A stretch of DNA of 64,000 bases from Streptacidiphilus jiangxiensis (GTDB lineage: Bacteria; Actinomycetota; Actinomycetes; Streptomycetales; Streptomycetaceae), in the NCBI RefSeq assembly GCF_900109465.1, contig NZ_FOAZ01000007.1, positions 286,840 through 350,839 of the forward strand, in the 5' to 3' direction. The translations under genes were made by a program, and so were the position numbers. A model generated the notes under the pieces. It did no database searches. It was not told the DNA's origin and saw only the letters and a program-made list of their open reading frames with translations. Below are positions 63,033 to 64,000 of the stretch, in pieces. The first letter of the stretch is position 1. Each line of letters starts with the position of its first letter.

Positions 63033-63320
63033 TTAGTGCTGGGGAGGCCCCGTCCACGGGGGGTGACGGGGCCTCGCAGCACCCAGAGTAGGCCGGCCTG
63101 CACCACTCCTCGGCGCGGGGCGGCGTCGCGGGGTTCTCGCCGGTTCGGTGGCTTCGCGAGTGTGCTGCAGCAGCGTGGGTGCGGCGTTGATGAGCCGTTC
63201 GATGGCGGCGGACCAGGTCTGCCTGGTGATGGTTACCTTCTTGGCCGGTTCCTGGTAGTCGGCCGCTGCCTTGGCCTTGCGTTCGGTGCTCAGGTCCCGG
63301 GGCGGCAGTCCGAGGGCCAC
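63033..63320 (-). CDS. basic hypothetical protein, boundaries uncertain
   Basis: 95 codons from GTG 63320, though the coding-like frame continues upstream (RPAFAEIARHFGG at about 63375) to a stop near 63455 without a better start. It has LSTERKAKAAADYQEPAKKV and TWSAAIERLINAAPTLLQHT helices and a Pro/Arg-rich tail. It could be the 3' part of a DNA-binding protein gene. The family is not recognised. Confidence 0.35.
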   Translation of the reverse strand: MALGLPPRDLSTERKAKAAADYQEPAKKVTITRQTWSAAIERLINAAPTLLQHTREATEPARTPRRRPAPRSGAGRPTLGAARPRHPPWTGPPQH

Positions 63321-63499
63321 TGGTTGCGCCGGTCCCGCTGTAGGTCGATCGACTCCGCCGAAGTGCCGGGCGATCTCGGCGAAGGCGGGGCGCTCAGCAC
63401 GCCCACCGCGATCTTTGCCGTCGCGTGGCTGTTGCCTCCGGGTGCTGTGGTCTCCCTATCGGGGCTCCGTGTGTCGCGGCATAGCTTTCACCCATGCTC

Positions 63500-63541
63500 A
63501 ATGCAACGAGATCGACTCTCTTCGTTGCATTAGATTCAGGC
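63500..63541. promoter_or_regulatory. 10-bp inverted repeat and TGCAACGA motifs upstream of the DUF4097 gene
   Basis: AATGCAACGA (63500-63509) and TCGTTGCATT (63532-63541) are exact reverse complements around 22 bases. Further TGCAACGA or TGCAAC copies follow near 63550 and 63590, and CGCAACG near 63620. The set looks like a multi-site operator or promoter region for the gene at 63671. Confidence 0.55.
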
Positions 63542-63670
63542 CCAGTGCAACGAAATATGGGCGTCTACCTGCACTGAATGGTGTCGCGTGCAACTTTCGT
63601 GTTGCGTGATTCGCGAACGCAACGTAGCTTTTCACTCATCGGAAACAATGGGCGAGTACAGGAGAGCACG

Positions 63671-64000
63671 ATGCAGAAGTTCGACACCCCGGCCGCGATC
63701 ACCACCATCCTGGACATCCCCTGCGGGCGCATCCAGGTCATCGCCGCCGACCGCGCCTCGACCGCGGTCGAGGTCCGCCCCGCGAACGCCTCCAAGAGCC
63801 GCGACGTGAGGGCGGCGGAGCAGGCGGTCGTCGCCTACGCGGACGGCGTCCTGCGGATCCGCACCGCGGACCCGAAGTACCAGACCTTCGGTCCCTCCGG
63901 CGCGTTGGAGGTCACCGTGCAGCTGCCGGCCGGTTCCCGCGTCGAGGCCAAGGGGGCCAGCACCGAGTTCCGGGCCGTCGGGCGCCTGGGCGACGTCGTC
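63671..64000 (+). CDS. DUF4097-family protein, N-terminal part (cut by window end)
   Basis: 110 codons are visible from ATG 63671, which has AGGAGAG (63660-63666) upstream; the frame stays open to the window end. Sequence FDTPAAITTILDIPCGRIQV, then ALEVTVQLPAGSRVEAKGAS and RAVGRLGDVV is the start of the DUF4097 beta-helix-like repeat, in which short strands of the type VxxxxGxVxVxxxxG follow each other. Streptomyces DUF4097 proteins of this kind often lie beside a small HicB-like regulator; none is seen upstream here. Confidence 0.8.
   Translation, partial: MQKFDTPAAITTILDIPCGRIQVIAADRASTAVEVRPANASKSRDVRAAEQAVVAYADGVLRIRTADPKYQTFGPSGALEVTVQLPAGSRVEAKGASTEFRAVGRLGDVV

Overview
The window comes from a very GC-rich actinomycete, most like Streptomyces, Kitasatospora or a close relative. 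Genes use almost only G or C at third codon positions, many start with GTG (a few with TTG), neighbouring genes are often coupled by 4-bp ATGA/GTGA overlaps, and the families present (MbtH, SAV2177-type methyltransferase, DUF4097, HxlR/MarR/TetR regulators beside enzymes) are typical of Streptomycetaceae. No rRNA, tRNA or CRISPR array was seen. Families were named by eye from motifs; no database search was run.

Region 1 (1-13.6 kb) is ordinary metabolic and regulatory chromosome: a cut-off SDR, a small overlapping gene pair with toxin-antitoxin layout, an NADP-binding reductase, an esterase divergent from an OhrR-like MarR regulator with a perfect 12-bp palindrome between them, a DJ-1/PfpI protein, a divergent HxlR/SDR pair, a GH15 glucanase-like enzyme, a divergent TetR/DHA2 exporter pair, a serine-recombinase-like protein without its catalytic serine, and a secreted Hcp-like protein.

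Region 2 (13.8-41.3 kb) is the main feature: a compact non-ribosomal peptide cluster built as two divergent operons around a promoter region near 27.9 kb. The leftward operon encodes a free-standing T-C protein, C-A-T (Gly code), C-A-T (code with two acidic pocket residues, so probably a basic amino acid), C-A-T-TE fused directly to a 12-helix MFS exporter (Ser code), and MbtH. The rightward operon encodes an acyl/aryl-AMP ligase, C-A-T (Gly-like code), a glycosyltransferase-like protein, two large FtsX-type ABC permeases and two ABC ATPases, one carrying a C-terminal AbrB-like domain. The thioesterase has Cys in place of the usual Ser nucleophile (GHCAIG) and sits behind a Ser-activating module. 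Together with an in-cis exporter and a second, ABC export system this suggests a small acylated peptide released in an unusual way, possibly as a strained ring. The product is not known to me.

Region 3 (41.3-63 kb) is accessory and decaying. It holds remnants of IS1380, ISL3 and IS630 transposases, truncated genes, frameshifts, a plasmid/AICE-like small membrane gene, and a 302-bp inverted duplication of the 3' end of an aminoglycoside-phosphotransferase-like gene. Between the debris lie many intact small genes of immunity-like families (SMI1/SUKH, DUF1851-like, DUF6193, HEAT and TPR repeats, DUF1963), with no recognisable toxin. The window ends in a DUF4097 gene preceded by a 10-bp inverted repeat.
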